From IMG/VR virus record IMGVR_UViG_3300022839_000011, positions 24,701 through 88,700 of that record: a stretch of 64,000 nucleotides of DNA. The stretch is one strand, 5' to 3'. This stretch comes from a virus. Below the pieces are notes generated by a model that saw only the letters and a list, made by a program, of their open reading frames with translations, was not told the origin of the DNA and made no database searches. The translations under genes and the position numbers were made by a program. This document shows, piece by piece, positions 17,004 through 24,653 of this stretch; within the stretch, counting starts at the first letter, position 1, and every line of letters begins with the position of its first letter.

Positions 17004-17924
17004 CTATACGTCTAATGAAACGATATCATGGGAATCAGTGAGTTCACTCGCCTTGACCCAACCCTTTGTTGTCAAAAACGGGTGGTTGTGTGAACATACT
17101 ACAGAATGATCATCTTCAAATATAATTTCAAAACACTCTGGGGTTCCATTTTCTAATGTGTTTGGGTTCCAAGATTCTATAACTTCCTTGGGGCCTTCCA
17201 ATGTCAAAACCTCATCACCTGCTGAAATGTCTTGAACTTTTCTAAGAGAACCATCATGCATTACAATATTGGTATTTTTGGCCAAGCAACCTCCTGGGAT
17301 GATAGTTTTTGCATACATTGGGCCAATTTCAGTATATACATGATTTATCAGTATACATGGCAAATCTTTCATAGTCAAGTGTGGAGTTATGATTCTTAGC
17401 AAAGAACGAATAGCTTTTGCTCTTGACATATCTGCTACTGACTTTTCATTTTCCGCATCATCTACTTCTTTTTTAGAAGCAAGGTTTCCCAAAGAATCCA
17501 CCATGATGAAAACTTTATCACCACGTTTAATTTCTTCGAGCCGTTTCACAATATCAAATTTCAATTGCTCTACATGCTCAACTGGTATATGTATAACCCT
17601 ACCAGCATCAATGCCATTTGTCGCCAAATAATCTGGTGTGACGCCAAATTCCGAATCGTAAAGAAGTGCGACTGCATCAGGATATTTGTTAAAATATGCC
17701 TTCATACAATATAGTGCCAGCAATGTTTTGAAGCTTTTGCTTAGGCCAGCGAACACTGTAAGCCCAGGTATAAGGCCCCCATCTAACGAACCACTAAATG
17801 CGATGTTCAAAATTGGTAGGTCGGTAGGAATAACATCTTTGGTATTGAAAAATGTAGACTCGCTAAGTATGGCAGAAGTTTTGATTGCCCCTGATTTCTG
17901 CATTCGTTCTAGTAATGAACTCAT
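17004..17924 (-). CDS. uvsX: N-terminal part of UvsX recombinase fused to split-intein N-half
   Basis: 306 residues. Residues 1-212 are the T4 UvsX/RecA core: Walker A GLSKSFKT (about 59-66) and the Walker B-like VFIMVDSLGN (about 138). The extein ends at IIPGG, where RecA proteins have the conserved loop 2 region. The intein N-half starts CLAKNTNIVMHDG with block B CSHNHPFLT and ends at VSLDV; no endonuclease domain is present. The C-half is encoded about 1 kb downstream after the homing endonuclease. Product after trans-splicing: strand-exchange protein for recombination-dependent replication. Confidence 0.93.
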   Translation of the reverse strand: MSSLLERMQKSGAIKTSAILSESTFFNTKDVIPTDLPILNIAFSGSLDGGLIPGLTVFAGLSKSFKTLLALYCMKAYFNKYPDAVALLYDSEFGVTPDYLATNGIDAGRVIHIPVEHVEQLKFDIVKRLEEIKRGDKVFIMVDSLGNLASKKEVDDAENEKSVADMSRAKAIRSLLRIITPHLTMKDLPCILINHVYTEIGPMYAKTIIPGGCLAKNTNIVMHDGSLRKVQDISAGDEVLTLEGPKEVIESWNPNTLENGTPECFEIIFEDDHSVVCSHNHPFLTTKGWVKASELTDSHDIVSLDV

Positions 17925-17967
17925 GTCAATTCCTTTCTGTTTGTTGATTGTTTTAGAGTGGGTGACA

Positions 17968-18252
17968 CTAACCCACTAAAAGTTTTTGTAGTCTATCTTG
18001 AAAATCATCTATTTTTGCCGTTCTGCCAGGCCAATATATAGTTGTTTTTTCTGGATTTTTTTTGAGATTTTCGAGAAACGGATTTATTGAATCAAACATA
18101 AGCCTAAGACGGTTTTGTAAATCTTCAATCATTTCTTCATCAGATTTGTTTTGTGTTTTCATTCTGGAAACTTCGATTTTTACTTCTTCAAAATCTTCGT
18201 CTACAAAGCTAAAGCCAAAATCATCATCTTGTGGTTTTAGATATTCTTTCAT
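17968..18252 (-). CDS. Conserved small protein between uvsX and gp32
   Basis: About 94 residues from the ATG at 18252, chosen because GGAG lies seven bases upstream; a longer frame would run through the gp32 terminator. Residues near the C-terminus (FLENLKKNPEKTTIYWPGR) are distinctive. Similar small proteins sit beside uvsX in other marine T4-like phages, with no function known to me. Helical and charged; possibly an adaptor of the recombination machinery, which is guesswork from position. Confidence 0.65.
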   Translation of the reverse strand: MKEYLKPQDDDFGFSFVDEDFEEVKIEVSRMKTQNKSDEEMIEDLQNRLRLMFDSINPFLENLKKNPEKTTIYWPGRTAKIDDFQDRLQKLLVG

Positions 18253-18275
18253 TTTATTCTCCAAGTAAGAAGGTT

Positions 18276-18300
18276 GTGGGAGGAGAAATGCCCCTCCCAC
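18276..18300 (-). terminator. Terminator or attenuator after gp32
   Basis: Hairpin with seven GC-rich pairs plus two more (GTGGGAG/CTCCCAC), immediately after the gp32 stop. It would set gp32 mRNA abundance above that of uvsX, as expected for a protein needed stoichiometrically. Confidence 0.75.
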
Positions 18301-18306
18301 ATCTTT

Positions 18307-19290
18307 TTAGCGTTTGGCAAGTGACTTGAAAAATTCCATATCTTCGTCATCTTCAACAGAGTTTGTATCGTATGAAGATTTGTCTTGTGTAGCATTGCTT
18401 TCAAATGAAGATTTTGCTTGCACATTTTCTTTTGGTTTGTCTTCTTTAGATGAAGTTGCAAATCTAGACATATCAACACCTTCATCTTCTTCCGCAGATT
18501 CCGACATTTCTTTGCTGCGCGCATTTCCATTAAGATTCAACACCCGCTGTAGCTTTTCTTTAAGCTCATCGTATGATTTGAACTGCTTGGGATCTATTAC
18601 TTCTTGTAGTGAATGTACGTTGGTAAGTTTGGTTTCATACTCGCCATCATTATCAAAAAGCGATGCTAGATCAGCAAAGTCTGATTTGTCGTAGTTTGGA
18701 TAGCCTTCCACCTTACGTATTTTTAGACGGAAGTTTGCACCATTACCCCAAAGATCAAACGGGTCTACCGCTTTTTCGCCTTCGAATTCCGGATTTGGGG
18801 CTTCTTTTAGCTTATCAAAGATTTTCTTGCCATATTTAAACAAGAACACTTTACCCTCATTTTCTGGTTTTGCAGCATCAGAAACAACATAAACATTAGA
18901 GACGAAGCTTAGTTTGCGTTTTTGCTTTCGCGCCTGTGTACGTTCGGCTGACTTGTCATCCATATTTGAATTCCAAAGATCGCTGTTCATTTCATTAACT
19001 GGGTCGTCTTGCTTTAGAGTAGATAGGCAATTTTCGATGTACCATTGTCCTGTTGGACCTTGGAAGCCATGACTCCAAAGGCGTACAAAAGGAATATCTT
19101 CATCTTCTGGTGCTGGTAAAAATCTAATTACGGCATAACCATTCCCTGCCGTGTCAGTTGTGGGCTTCCAATATTTTCCTTCATCAGGATTTGAATAGCC
19201 TTTAGAGGAAACATCCTCCAACTGTTTGTTCAGCTTATCAAAAGAGCTTGAACGGTTCTTTTTTAGTTTATCAAAATTAAATGCAGCCAT
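18307..19290 (-). CDS. 32: Single-stranded DNA-binding protein gp32
   Basis: 327 residues. The N-terminal 20 residues (FDKLKKNRSSSFDKLNKQL) match the LAST/cooperativity region of T4 gp32. The OB-fold core follows (GNGYAVIRFLPAPEDEDIPFVRLWSHGF). The C-terminal 90 residues are acidic and Ser-rich, the tail that contacts helicase loader, polymerase and UvsX. In this sequence the T4 zinc-binding His/Cys cluster is not evident: a single Cys (ENCLSTL) remains in the region. Both an early and a late promoter precede it, consistent with need throughout infection. Confidence 0.95.
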   Translation of the reverse strand: MAAFNFDKLKKNRSSSFDKLNKQLEDVSSKGYSNPDEGKYWKPTTDTAGNGYAVIRFLPAPEDEDIPFVRLWSHGFQGPTGQWYIENCLSTLKQDDPVNEMNSDLWNSNMDDKSAERTQARKQKRKLSFVSNVYVVSDAAKPENEGKVFLFKYGKKIFDKLKEAPNPEFEGEKAVDPFDLWGNGANFRLKIRKVEGYPNYDKSDFADLASLFDNDGEYETKLTNVHSLQEVIDPKQFKSYDELKEKLQRVLNLNGNARSKEMSESAEEDEGVDMSRFATSSKEDKPKENVQAKSSFESNATQDKSSYDTNSVEDDEDMEFFKSLAKR

Positions 19291-19358
19291 AATGGCATAT
19301 CTCCTATATTTTACGATTTTTTGCGATTTTTTTAATAGTATTGCTTATTAAGCAACTC

Positions 19359-19366
19359 TATTTATA
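19359..19366 (-). promoter_or_regulatory. Late promoter for gp32
   Basis: TATAAATA on the minus strand, 69 bases upstream of the gp32 ATG and downstream of the early promoter at 19411-19439. Confidence 0.7.
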
Positions 19367-19410
19367 CATCAATGACATGCTCTGGATTCTTTTGGCATGT
19401 TGATTTTTCT

Positions 19411-19439
19411 ATATTACAGAAATAGTGTTGTATTGTCAA
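19411..19439 (-). promoter_or_regulatory. Early promoter for gp32 and the replication block
   Basis: Minus strand TTGACA (19434-19439), 17-base spacer, TAATAT (19411-19416). Confidence 0.75.
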
Positions 19440-19448
19440 CACACTTTT

Positions 19449-19709
19449 CTAAAAAAGTGTGTTGGATTTTTTTATATCTTTTTTTACCATTCTTAGCACG
19501 ATTCCCTCTTCTTTTATTTTTTCACATATCAGTGAGGATTTCTTGACAATTTCTGCTAAGGTTTCAATTTCCATATTTTCTTGTTTCGCATATAGTACCA
19601 AAGCATCTATATGCGAAACACCTTTAGATAGCATATCAGCAATATCGTGATGTACTCTTTCCGGTGTTTTTGAAGCTATAAGATTTGCATGGTCTATCAC
19701 GCTGGTCAT
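19449..19709 (-). CDS. 33: Late transcription co-activator gp33-like
   Basis: 86 residues. The core MLSKGVSHIDALVLYAKQEN then IETLAEIVKKSS resembles gp33 of marine T4-like phages, whose small helical domain binds the RNA polymerase beta flap and links the sliding clamp to late promoters through a short hydrophobic tail. Position next to gp32 is the same as in T4. The numerous TATAAATA late promoters in this window need such a factor. Sequence similarity in this family is low, so the call is moderate. Confidence 0.65.
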   Translation of the reverse strand: MTSVIDHANLIASKTPERVHHDIADMLSKGVSHIDALVLYAKQENMEIETLAEIVKKSSLICEKIKEEGIVLRMVKKDIKKSNTLF

Positions 19710-19906
19710 CCGTTTAGTACCGTGATAGTAGATAGCCAGTTTTCAGCATAATGTTTGGCGGTATTGATGTCATTTATAGAACTTCCTGTTCTTACGTTGA
19801 CGCCACTTGAAGAATAACATTCTACAGTGAATACCCCATCATTTTCATGAATTTCTGCTCTATGCCCAGAGCTGGAGGATTCTTTAAAAAAAGTTTGTAT
19901 TAGCAT
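19706..19906 (-). CDS. Small protein, paralogue of the next gene upstream
   Basis: 66 residues from the ATG at 19906 (AAGGA six bases upstream). The sequence (AEIHENDGVFTVECYSSSG ... TAKHYAENW) has the same layout as the 68-residue product of 19917-20123: a beta stretch ending in an A-x-x-W-A/x helix. The two look like diverged tandem duplicates. The stop overlaps the gp33 start by four bases. Function unknown; early by position. Confidence 0.6.
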   Translation of the reverse strand: MLIQTFFKESSSSGHRAEIHENDGVFTVECYSSSGVNVRTGSSINDINTAKHYAENWLSTITVLNG

Positions 19907-19916
19907 TTCATTTCCT

Positions 19917-20123
19917 TCATATAATTGCCCTATTGCCGTTCGCCCAAGATTTTGCAGCATTTACTACCAGTACAAACGGGCATTCCACATATTTTTCTGT
20001 GTGGAATTTTACACCAACATCATCAAAAAATGATATTGTGTGTGGCCCATCACCATTGATGGATGCGCTATAGCCATTTTCTTTTGTGTATTTTAGTTGT
20101 GAGTTTTCGATATCAGACATCAT
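19917..20123 (-). CDS. Small protein, paralogue of the next gene downstream
   Basis: 68 residues, starting at ATGATG with an AAAGGA site upstream. Sequence YSASINGDGPHTISFFDDVG then VNAAKSWANG parallels 19706-19906. Early promoter at 20192-20220. No family recognised; similar two-strand-plus-helix small proteins are common among phage early genes. Confidence 0.6.
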   Translation of the reverse strand: MMSDIENSQLKYTKENGYSASINGDGPHTISFFDDVGVKFHTEKYVECPFVLVVNAAKSWANGNRAII

Positions 20124-20191
20124 GTCTTTCCTTTAAATATTTCTGTGGGGGTTTATACTTTGCATTTGTTAATAAATGCATATGATGTATT

Positions 20192-20220
20192 AATGTAACA
20201 CTTAGCGGGTTACATGTCAA
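20192..20220 (-). promoter_or_regulatory. Early promoter for the small paralogues and gp33
   Basis: Minus strand TTGACA (20215-20220), 17-base spacer, TACATT (20192-20197). It lies immediately after the heme oxygenase stop codon. Confidence 0.75.
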
Positions 20221-20233
20221 CTATTAATTTAGC

Positions 20234-20785
20234 TTATTGCCAATTATTTTCTTCTAATTCTTCAAGAAATATTCTAACCATATCAAAGCAAACGATTGCT
20301 TCATCAGCAAGCCCATCATGAAGTTTGCTACGGATATTTGCCTTTAATGAATCCAAGTCACCTTCGAATTGGTATCTAAGCGCAGAACCGAAAACAAATC
20401 TTTTCAATATTTGGCCACCAGAAAGATCGCCCATATGATGTACATATACGTGTGAAAGAAGTTTTTCTGCATCACCAGATATACTCAAAATATATTCTTG
20501 GTAAGCTACCGTCGAATCAAACGGAGTTGGAATTTTAAAACCATGTAGTAGTTCTAATTCTTCCAAATCTTTCATTATCGGTATGGATCGTTTTACAGCT
20601 TTGATATCTTCAAATATTCCGAAATTATGTGCATGTTTTTCGAGTGTATCGTACATCAACCACATATTTGAAAGGTAAACATAATACTGGCCTACAGTTA
20701 TCTGGTGCTTCAGCATTTTCGTAATGAATTTTGATTTTTCTGTTCTGGTGTGATGAACTTTTGTTAGTTCTCTTAAATTACTCAT
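20234..20785 (-). CDS. ho1: Heme oxygenase
   Basis: 183 residues from the ATG at 20785. Converts heme to biliverdin, releasing iron and CO, with electrons from ferredoxin. The proximal heme ligand region LRELTKVHHTRTE lies near the N-terminus, and the distal-helix signature GDLSGGQ is intact. Phage-borne heme oxygenases are known in cyanophages (with pebS/pcyA) and in uncultured oceanic viruses carrying pcyX. Here a bilin reductase homologue is encoded at 33351-34037. It follows the tmRNA on the same strand and may share its late promoter. A TTG 63 bases further upstream is rejected because it lies inside the tmRNA. Confidence 0.93.
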   Translation of the reverse strand: MSNLRELTKVHHTRTEKSKFITKMLKHQITVGQYYVYLSNMWLMYDTLEKHAHNFGIFEDIKAVKRSIPIMKDLEELELLHGFKIPTPFDSTVAYQEYILSISGDAEKLLSHVYVHHMGDLSGGQILKRFVFGSALRYQFEGDLDSLKANIRSKLHDGLADEAIVCFDMVRIFLEELEENNWQ

Positions 20786-20823
20786 TACTGAAATGTGGTC
20801 CTTTTTATTAAAGTTGGGACTTG

Positions 20824-21100
20824 GGTAATACGGCGTCCCTGACCGCAAGAGATTATGCTGCTAGGCGCATCTCTGGTTTTGCATTAGTATTTGCATTTAG
20901 TGTTTTATTCGCGTTAACCCAGCTTATATCGGGGCAACTCCATCCTGCTTAGTCCGTTTGTCGATCCCATTTCATCCCCAGCATAGATACATTGTTACAC
21001 TCATTTAAGAATAATGATATTAAAATATCACCAATGTATCTATGGTGGAGATGTCGGCTTCGAAGCCGAGTCCAAACCGTATTCAGTGAACTTCAACGTC
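20824..21100 (-). ncRNA. ssrA: Circularly permuted (two-piece) tmRNA
   Basis: Order on the minus strand: acceptor piece, spacer, coding piece. The acceptor piece (about 21100-21043) has a TTCGAAG-type T-arm and the acceptor strand CATCTCC followed by A and an encoded CCA. The coding piece starts at 20979 with GGGGATG, which pairs with that acceptor strand in seven pairs, then TGGGATCGAC, the tmRNA hallmark. A resume codon at 20894 opens a 13-codon tag, ANTNAKPEMRLAA, ending in UAA. CCGTATT (20827-20833) pairs with AATACGG (21077-21083), the helix that joins the two mature pieces. Thirteen-base-pair arms (20982-20994 and 21032-21044) close the excised spacer. A late promoter precedes it. Function: rescue of stalled ribosomes and tagging for proteolysis. 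Confidence 0.93.
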
Positions 21101-21107
21101 ACGTAGT

Positions 21108-21115
21108 TATTTATA
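21108..21115 (-). promoter_or_regulatory. Late promoter for the tmRNA
   Basis: TATAAATA on the minus strand, eight bases before the probable 5' end of the acceptor piece. The tmRNA would therefore be made late from phage-modified RNA polymerase. Confidence 0.75.
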
Positions 21116-21120
21116 CAAAA

Positions 21121-21142
21121 TGGTGGCTAACCTATGGCCACC
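21121..21142 (-). terminator. Terminator after the outer-membrane barrel gene
   Basis: Six-pair GC-rich stem GGTGGC/GCCACC followed by ATTTTG on the minus strand, between the barrel gene stop (21169) and the tmRNA promoter. Confidence 0.65.
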
Positions 21143-21168
21143 GCGTGTTTAAGAAACAACCTTTTTTA

Positions 21169-21765
21169 TCAGAAAGTTAGATTTAGAGATAGCTTTGCAT
21201 TTGTGCTTTCTAGGCCATCATCAAAGCTGCGAACCAGACTTGGTGTCAGTGTAACTTTTGATGCAACGGTTACTGGCACACCAACTTCCAGATATCCGCT
21301 TGTGCGTGACCAATCATTGCTGATATTCCAAGTATAACCAACTTCACCAAATACTGAAATCTGGTCATTTAGTGTATAGGTAACACCAACAGATGGGTCA
21401 AAAGAAAAATCGCCACTTGAAAGGTTGTTATTTGCAGTGGAGTATTCCAACCCAACTGTACCATACGCAACGGTCTGATCGGCAACCGCAATTGCAAGAT
21501 TATATTCACCACGAAGACCAATGGTGTCAGCATCAAGATTGTAGTTAAGTGCAGCACGAACTTCTGCATCAGCAGAACCCAATGAATGTGCAAGCCCAGT
21601 AACACCGACTTCAAAATCTGTTAGTGCATTTTGATTAGCGTCAACAGTAAAATCCATCATTCCAGAGTTTACAGTAAGGCCAAAGGTGGCATTATCAAAA
21701 TCATTCGCCATTGCAGATGTGGCCGTACCAAACATAAGTGCGATTGTTGTAATTGTAGTTTTCAT
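21169..21765 (-). CDS. Phage-encoded outer-membrane beta-barrel protein
   Basis: 198 residues. A signal peptide ends at ATSAMA-N (about residue 20). The mature part has about eight amphipathic beta strands with alternating hydrophobic residues, ending in the OMP insertion signal LSLNLTF with a terminal Phe. This is an OmpX/OmpW-sized porin-like protein, inserted into the host outer membrane by BAM. AAGGA ribosome site upstream. Likely roles are masking or replacing a phage receptor, or altering surface permeability; neither can be decided from sequence. It is grouped with the early 44-residue gene and the tmRNA. Confidence 0.8.
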   Translation of the reverse strand: MKTTITTIALMFGTATSAMANDFDNATFGLTVNSGMMDFTVDANQNALTDFEVGVTGLAHSLGSADAEVRAALNYNLDADTIGLRGEYNLAIAVADQTVAYGTVGLEYSTANNNLSSGDFSFDPSVGVTYTLNDQISVFGEVGYTWNISNDWSRTSGYLEVGVPVTVASKVTLTPSLVRSFDDGLESTNAKLSLNLTF

Positions 21766-21841
21766 TTTATTTCCTTAAATTATATAAGTACCCCATAATT
21801 GAGATACGATGGTTAGTAAAATTATTAGTGATTTGGCAGAA

Positions 21842-21976
21842 CTACATTTCAAGCTTCAAAGAAGTTTTACTTAGTTTGTTCATTTCTTCACGAGATGGCA
21901 TAACCTCGTCCCAAACAGAATCAACTTTAGTTGGAGGCGTGATGTTTTCCTTTTTAGATGCATCTTTTTTTGTCAT
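21842..21976 (-). CDS. Small protein resembling the C-terminal tail of the Alt-like protein
   Basis: 44 residues, ATG at 21976. The last 30 residues (VDSVWDEVMPSREEMNKLSK) align with the C-terminal tail of the ADP-ribosyltransferase next door (AKTVWDETLLSHEKMKELQL). It has its own early promoter, while the full enzyme is late, so it may be a duplicated tail acting as inhibitor, chaperone or assembly factor. That role is inference. The similarity covers about a third identical positions over 31 residues. Confidence 0.6.
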   Translation of the reverse strand: MTKKDASKKENITPPTKVDSVWDEVMPSREEMNKLSKTSLKLEM

Positions 21977-21999
21977 GTTATAGTCCTTTCTAAGGGTTA

Positions 22000-22028
22000 A
22001 TTATAACTATAAACGAAATAGATGTCAA
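22000..22028 (-). promoter_or_regulatory. Perfect early promoter
   Basis: Minus strand TTGACA (22023-22028), 17-base spacer, TATAAT (22000-22005). It overlaps the stop codon of the Alt-like gene and drives the 44-residue gene and probably the barrel gene. Confidence 0.85.
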
Positions 22029-24157
22029 TACTTAATTTTCATCTTAGACAACTGCAATTCTTTCATTTTTTCGTGCGACAATAGGGTTTCATCCCATACA
22101 GTTTTGGCATCTTTGCCAGTATTGACTTTTGTGGTGTCTTGTACTTTAGCCTCAAACAACATTTTAAGTTCGCTTGGTCCCTTTTTGTATGCCTCATAAA
22201 AGCTACTTGCGCCATTGCCTGTATAAACACCAACCACAAATGGTTTAGTTTTGTTATTCAGTATTGTATGGTACACTTCGGTCAGTCTAATTCTACTAAA
22301 TGGGGGCAACATTATTTCTTTTTCTTTCGACACGCTTGAATAGTTTAATATCGGAATACACTTAGTACCTTTAGGCAAATAGATTTTCATTCGCGTAGAA
22401 TTTGGTTTGTTTCCCATTTTGACATCTGAACTTAATGAGGTGGATAGCCATGCGGGGTCTACGAATACATCACCTGGTTTAAAGTTTTTTTGGCTTGGGA
22501 CTTCACAATTTCGATACACCCACATATCTTCTTCCATCTCTACTGCGTATTCATTATAAAAAGCAAACATGGCATCTGATCGGGGGTCCAATATGAAATT
22601 TCCATCTTTCATAGTAGCCATAGAATTTCTAAGATTTGGATTTATTGACATGAATCCAGAAGCAGTGTAACTTTTGAAAGCTCTTATGGCTTTTTCTTGT
22701 TTGGCTTCTTCCACAGTCAATTTAGATGTGTCTATACTGTTCAAAACACCTTTAAAAATATCATCGAATTTTTTGTAGCCTTCGTTATTTTTTACTACAT
22801 CTATTTTTTTAGAAATGTCTTCGTTAAAATTCACAAATCCGATTGTTCCATCATCCCATTTGGTATCATTATCAGATTTGAAAGCTTCGTTTGTTGTGCT
22901 AATAGCAAATGGCATTTCAAGAACTTTTGCGGACAGAACTTCTCTTTCAAATTGTGTATTTGAAGGCGAATTGTTATCTATTTTCTTCAATTCTTTTAAC
23001 TCTTTAGAAGCCAAATTCGCTTCATATACAGGCATATCTATAGCATCGTTCAATACTTTTTCCCACATTGATTTATTTTTAACACCAACTTTTATTAATC
23101 CATTATCATTAGCCAATCCCATATTAACTATAACTTTTTTCATAGAAGGCGAAATTTCATAGTCATAAACTTGTTTAAATGCTTTTTTGAGATATTTTAC
23201 AACATTAGGATTATCCATCTTTTTTTCTGTCTTACCCATTTTAATCAAGGTATCTAATGTATATGGGTTCATTCTAGTTTTTATTAGGCCAGCAATTGGT
23301 ATGTTATTAGCATCAATTTGGTCATTTGGCGAATAATTTAAGTTAAACTTACCAAGCGGAACTTCTTCAACTTTATCACCAACAACTTCTTTATTTCCTA
23401 ACAAATCAACAACATTGCTGCCGCCTTTGCTCTGAACAGCTTTATTAGAAATGTCATCTATAAGTTTTATATCCGAACTGGCAATCTCATTTCCCAAATC
23501 TAATTTTTTGAATGCAAACAACTTGCTTGGTTTTGTACTCACAGTCTCTTTTTGTCTTTTATACGGGACAGCAATTGTTTCCAAATTTTCACTTGACACG
23601 ATATCTTGTATGTCCATTCCGGTCGGATCAAATTCGAAGTGTTTTGTGAATACAACAGTTTTGAATATTGTTTCTGGTTTGACACTTTTCTTGGTGACAA
23701 AGATGTAATTTCTTGCACCATCTGAAATCTTTTTGACTGGAACTACCCTAAATGTTTGGATGTATGTTTTTTTGATTATTTTTGTTAGAAGACTTTGGTA
23801 TCTTTCTGACCCTGCTTTACTTGGTATGTCAATAATAATACCATCCATTCTATTTTTTATAAATGGATACGAAGCCTCCATGAATTTTAGAAATGTTGCC
23901 AATACTGGTCGGATGTCTGCTGGGGTTTTAAATGACCATGTTCTTTTCTTGACATTCACAATACGATATAGTTCTATCATGTAAACTTTGTCATATGTTG
24001 TCTCTACCAATGACATACCGTAATCGGACCCATTGATAGAAGCAGAAGCATAAATTTGCTTTGGCAGCATAGTATCTTCGGTCATCTGAAACTCAACAGC
24101 GGTGTTAAGTGACTCAAAGAATAATTCTTGGTCTTTGAAATTGATAAAAGACTTCAT
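22025..24157 (-). CDS. alt: Alt-like ADP-ribosyltransferase, probable injected head protein
   Basis: 710 residues from the ATG at 24157 (GGAG nine bases upstream; the ATG at 24172 is less likely). The N-terminus MKSFINFKDQELFFESLN resembles a T4 capsid-targeting leader. The C-terminal region has the R-S-E catalytic triad of arginine-specific ADP-ribosyltransferases in order: Arg in VYRNCE, the STS motif in AWLSTSLSS, and E-x-E in KEKEIMLPP. T4 Alt (682 residues) is injected with DNA and modifies host RNA polymerase. Length, late promoter and motifs fit. The middle 400 residues are unassigned and may form a second domain. Confidence 0.82.
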   Translation of the reverse strand: MKSFINFKDQELFFESLNTAVEFQMTEDTMLPKQIYASASINGSDYGMSLVETTYDKVYMIELYRIVNVKKRTWSFKTPADIRPVLATFLKFMEASYPFIKNRMDGIIIDIPSKAGSERYQSLLTKIIKKTYIQTFRVVPVKKISDGARNYIFVTKKSVKPETIFKTVVFTKHFEFDPTGMDIQDIVSSENLETIAVPYKRQKETVSTKPSKLFAFKKLDLGNEIASSDIKLIDDISNKAVQSKGGSNVVDLLGNKEVVGDKVEEVPLGKFNLNYSPNDQIDANNIPIAGLIKTRMNPYTLDTLIKMGKTEKKMDNPNVVKYLKKAFKQVYDYEISPSMKKVIVNMGLANDNGLIKVGVKNKSMWEKVLNDAIDMPVYEANLASKELKELKKIDNNSPSNTQFEREVLSAKVLEMPFAISTTNEAFKSDNDTKWDDGTIGFVNFNEDISKKIDVVKNNEGYKKFDDIFKGVLNSIDTSKLTVEEAKQEKAIRAFKSYTASGFMSINPNLRNSMATMKDGNFILDPRSDAMFAFYNEYAVEMEEDMWVYRNCEVPSQKNFKPGDVFVDPAWLSTSLSSDVKMGNKPNSTRMKIYLPKGTKCIPILNYSSVSKEKEIMLPPFSRIRLTEVYHTILNNKTKPFVVGVYTGNGASSFYEAYKKGPSELKMLFEAKVQDTTKVNTGKDAKTVWDETLLSHEKMKELQLSKMKIKY

Positions 24158-24188
24158 GTAACTGCGCTCCATATTTTGTTATTAAAGC

Positions 24189-24196
24189 TATTTATA
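24189..24196 (-). promoter_or_regulatory. Late promoter for the Alt-like gene
   Basis: TATAAATA on the minus strand, 32 bases before the ATG at 24157. Confidence 0.75.
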
Positions 24197-24203
24197 AGAT
24201 GAA

Positions 24204-24653
24204 TTATCTAAGTTTAAATTCATCTCTTGTTACACCAAATACGTATTGATCTACCATGTCACCATTTTTGTCCAAAAACGATTCTGACAACACGCCTTCC
24301 TGCTTCCAACCTATTTTGTTTATCATGCGGACAAACTTTTTGTGTGGACTAATTCCGTAAATTTTTCGCAGCGTTTTCATATTTTCAAACATATAATCGG
24401 TTAGATATATCGCAGATGTTAAAGCCTGTTTTGCATTTTTGGTGTCTGAAAACACATTAAGTTTTGCAAGCCAAGGCGTCTCTGGCATCATGTAAAAAAC
24501 CATATCATCTTTTTCAAGTGGAAATGTGATGTTGTTATCCATATCCCTTAACATATCTATAAATATTTCATCTTTTGTCTTGTGTGGGCATTGCATAATC
24601 CATGGATCTATTTTTGCGTGGATAATTTCATATATATGATTGTTATATTTCAT
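24204..24653 (-). CDS. GNAT-like acetyltransferase
   Basis: 149 residues. The C-terminal half fits the GCN5-related fold: a helix then KKFVRMINKIGWKQEGVL, the typical 'F-x-x-x-G-x-x-x-E/G' region following the acetyl-CoA site, then SFLDKNGDMVDQYVFGV. The classical R/Q-x-x-G-x-G/A acetyl-CoA loop is not obvious, so substrate and activity are open. It overlaps the exported glycine-zipper gene by four bases. Small GNAT-like proteins are frequent in T4-like phages. Confidence 0.6.
   Translation of the reverse strand: MKYNNHIYEIIHAKIDPWIMQCPHKTKDEIFIDMLRDMDNNITFPLEKDDMVFYMMPETPWLAKLNVFSDTKNAKQALTSAIYLTDYMFENMKTLRKIYGISPHKKFVRMINKIGWKQEGVLSESFLDKNGDMVDQYVFGVTRDEFKLR

Noticed and set aside
18249-18530. 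A 93-codon frame at the end of gp32
   Set aside because: It overlaps gp32 in another frame, crosses the gp32 terminator and has Lys/Leu-biased shadow composition.
20786-20848. Longer heme oxygenase start (TTG at 20848)
   Set aside because: The extension overlaps the tmRNA coding piece and has no ribosome site; the ATG at 20785 begins just before the conserved region.
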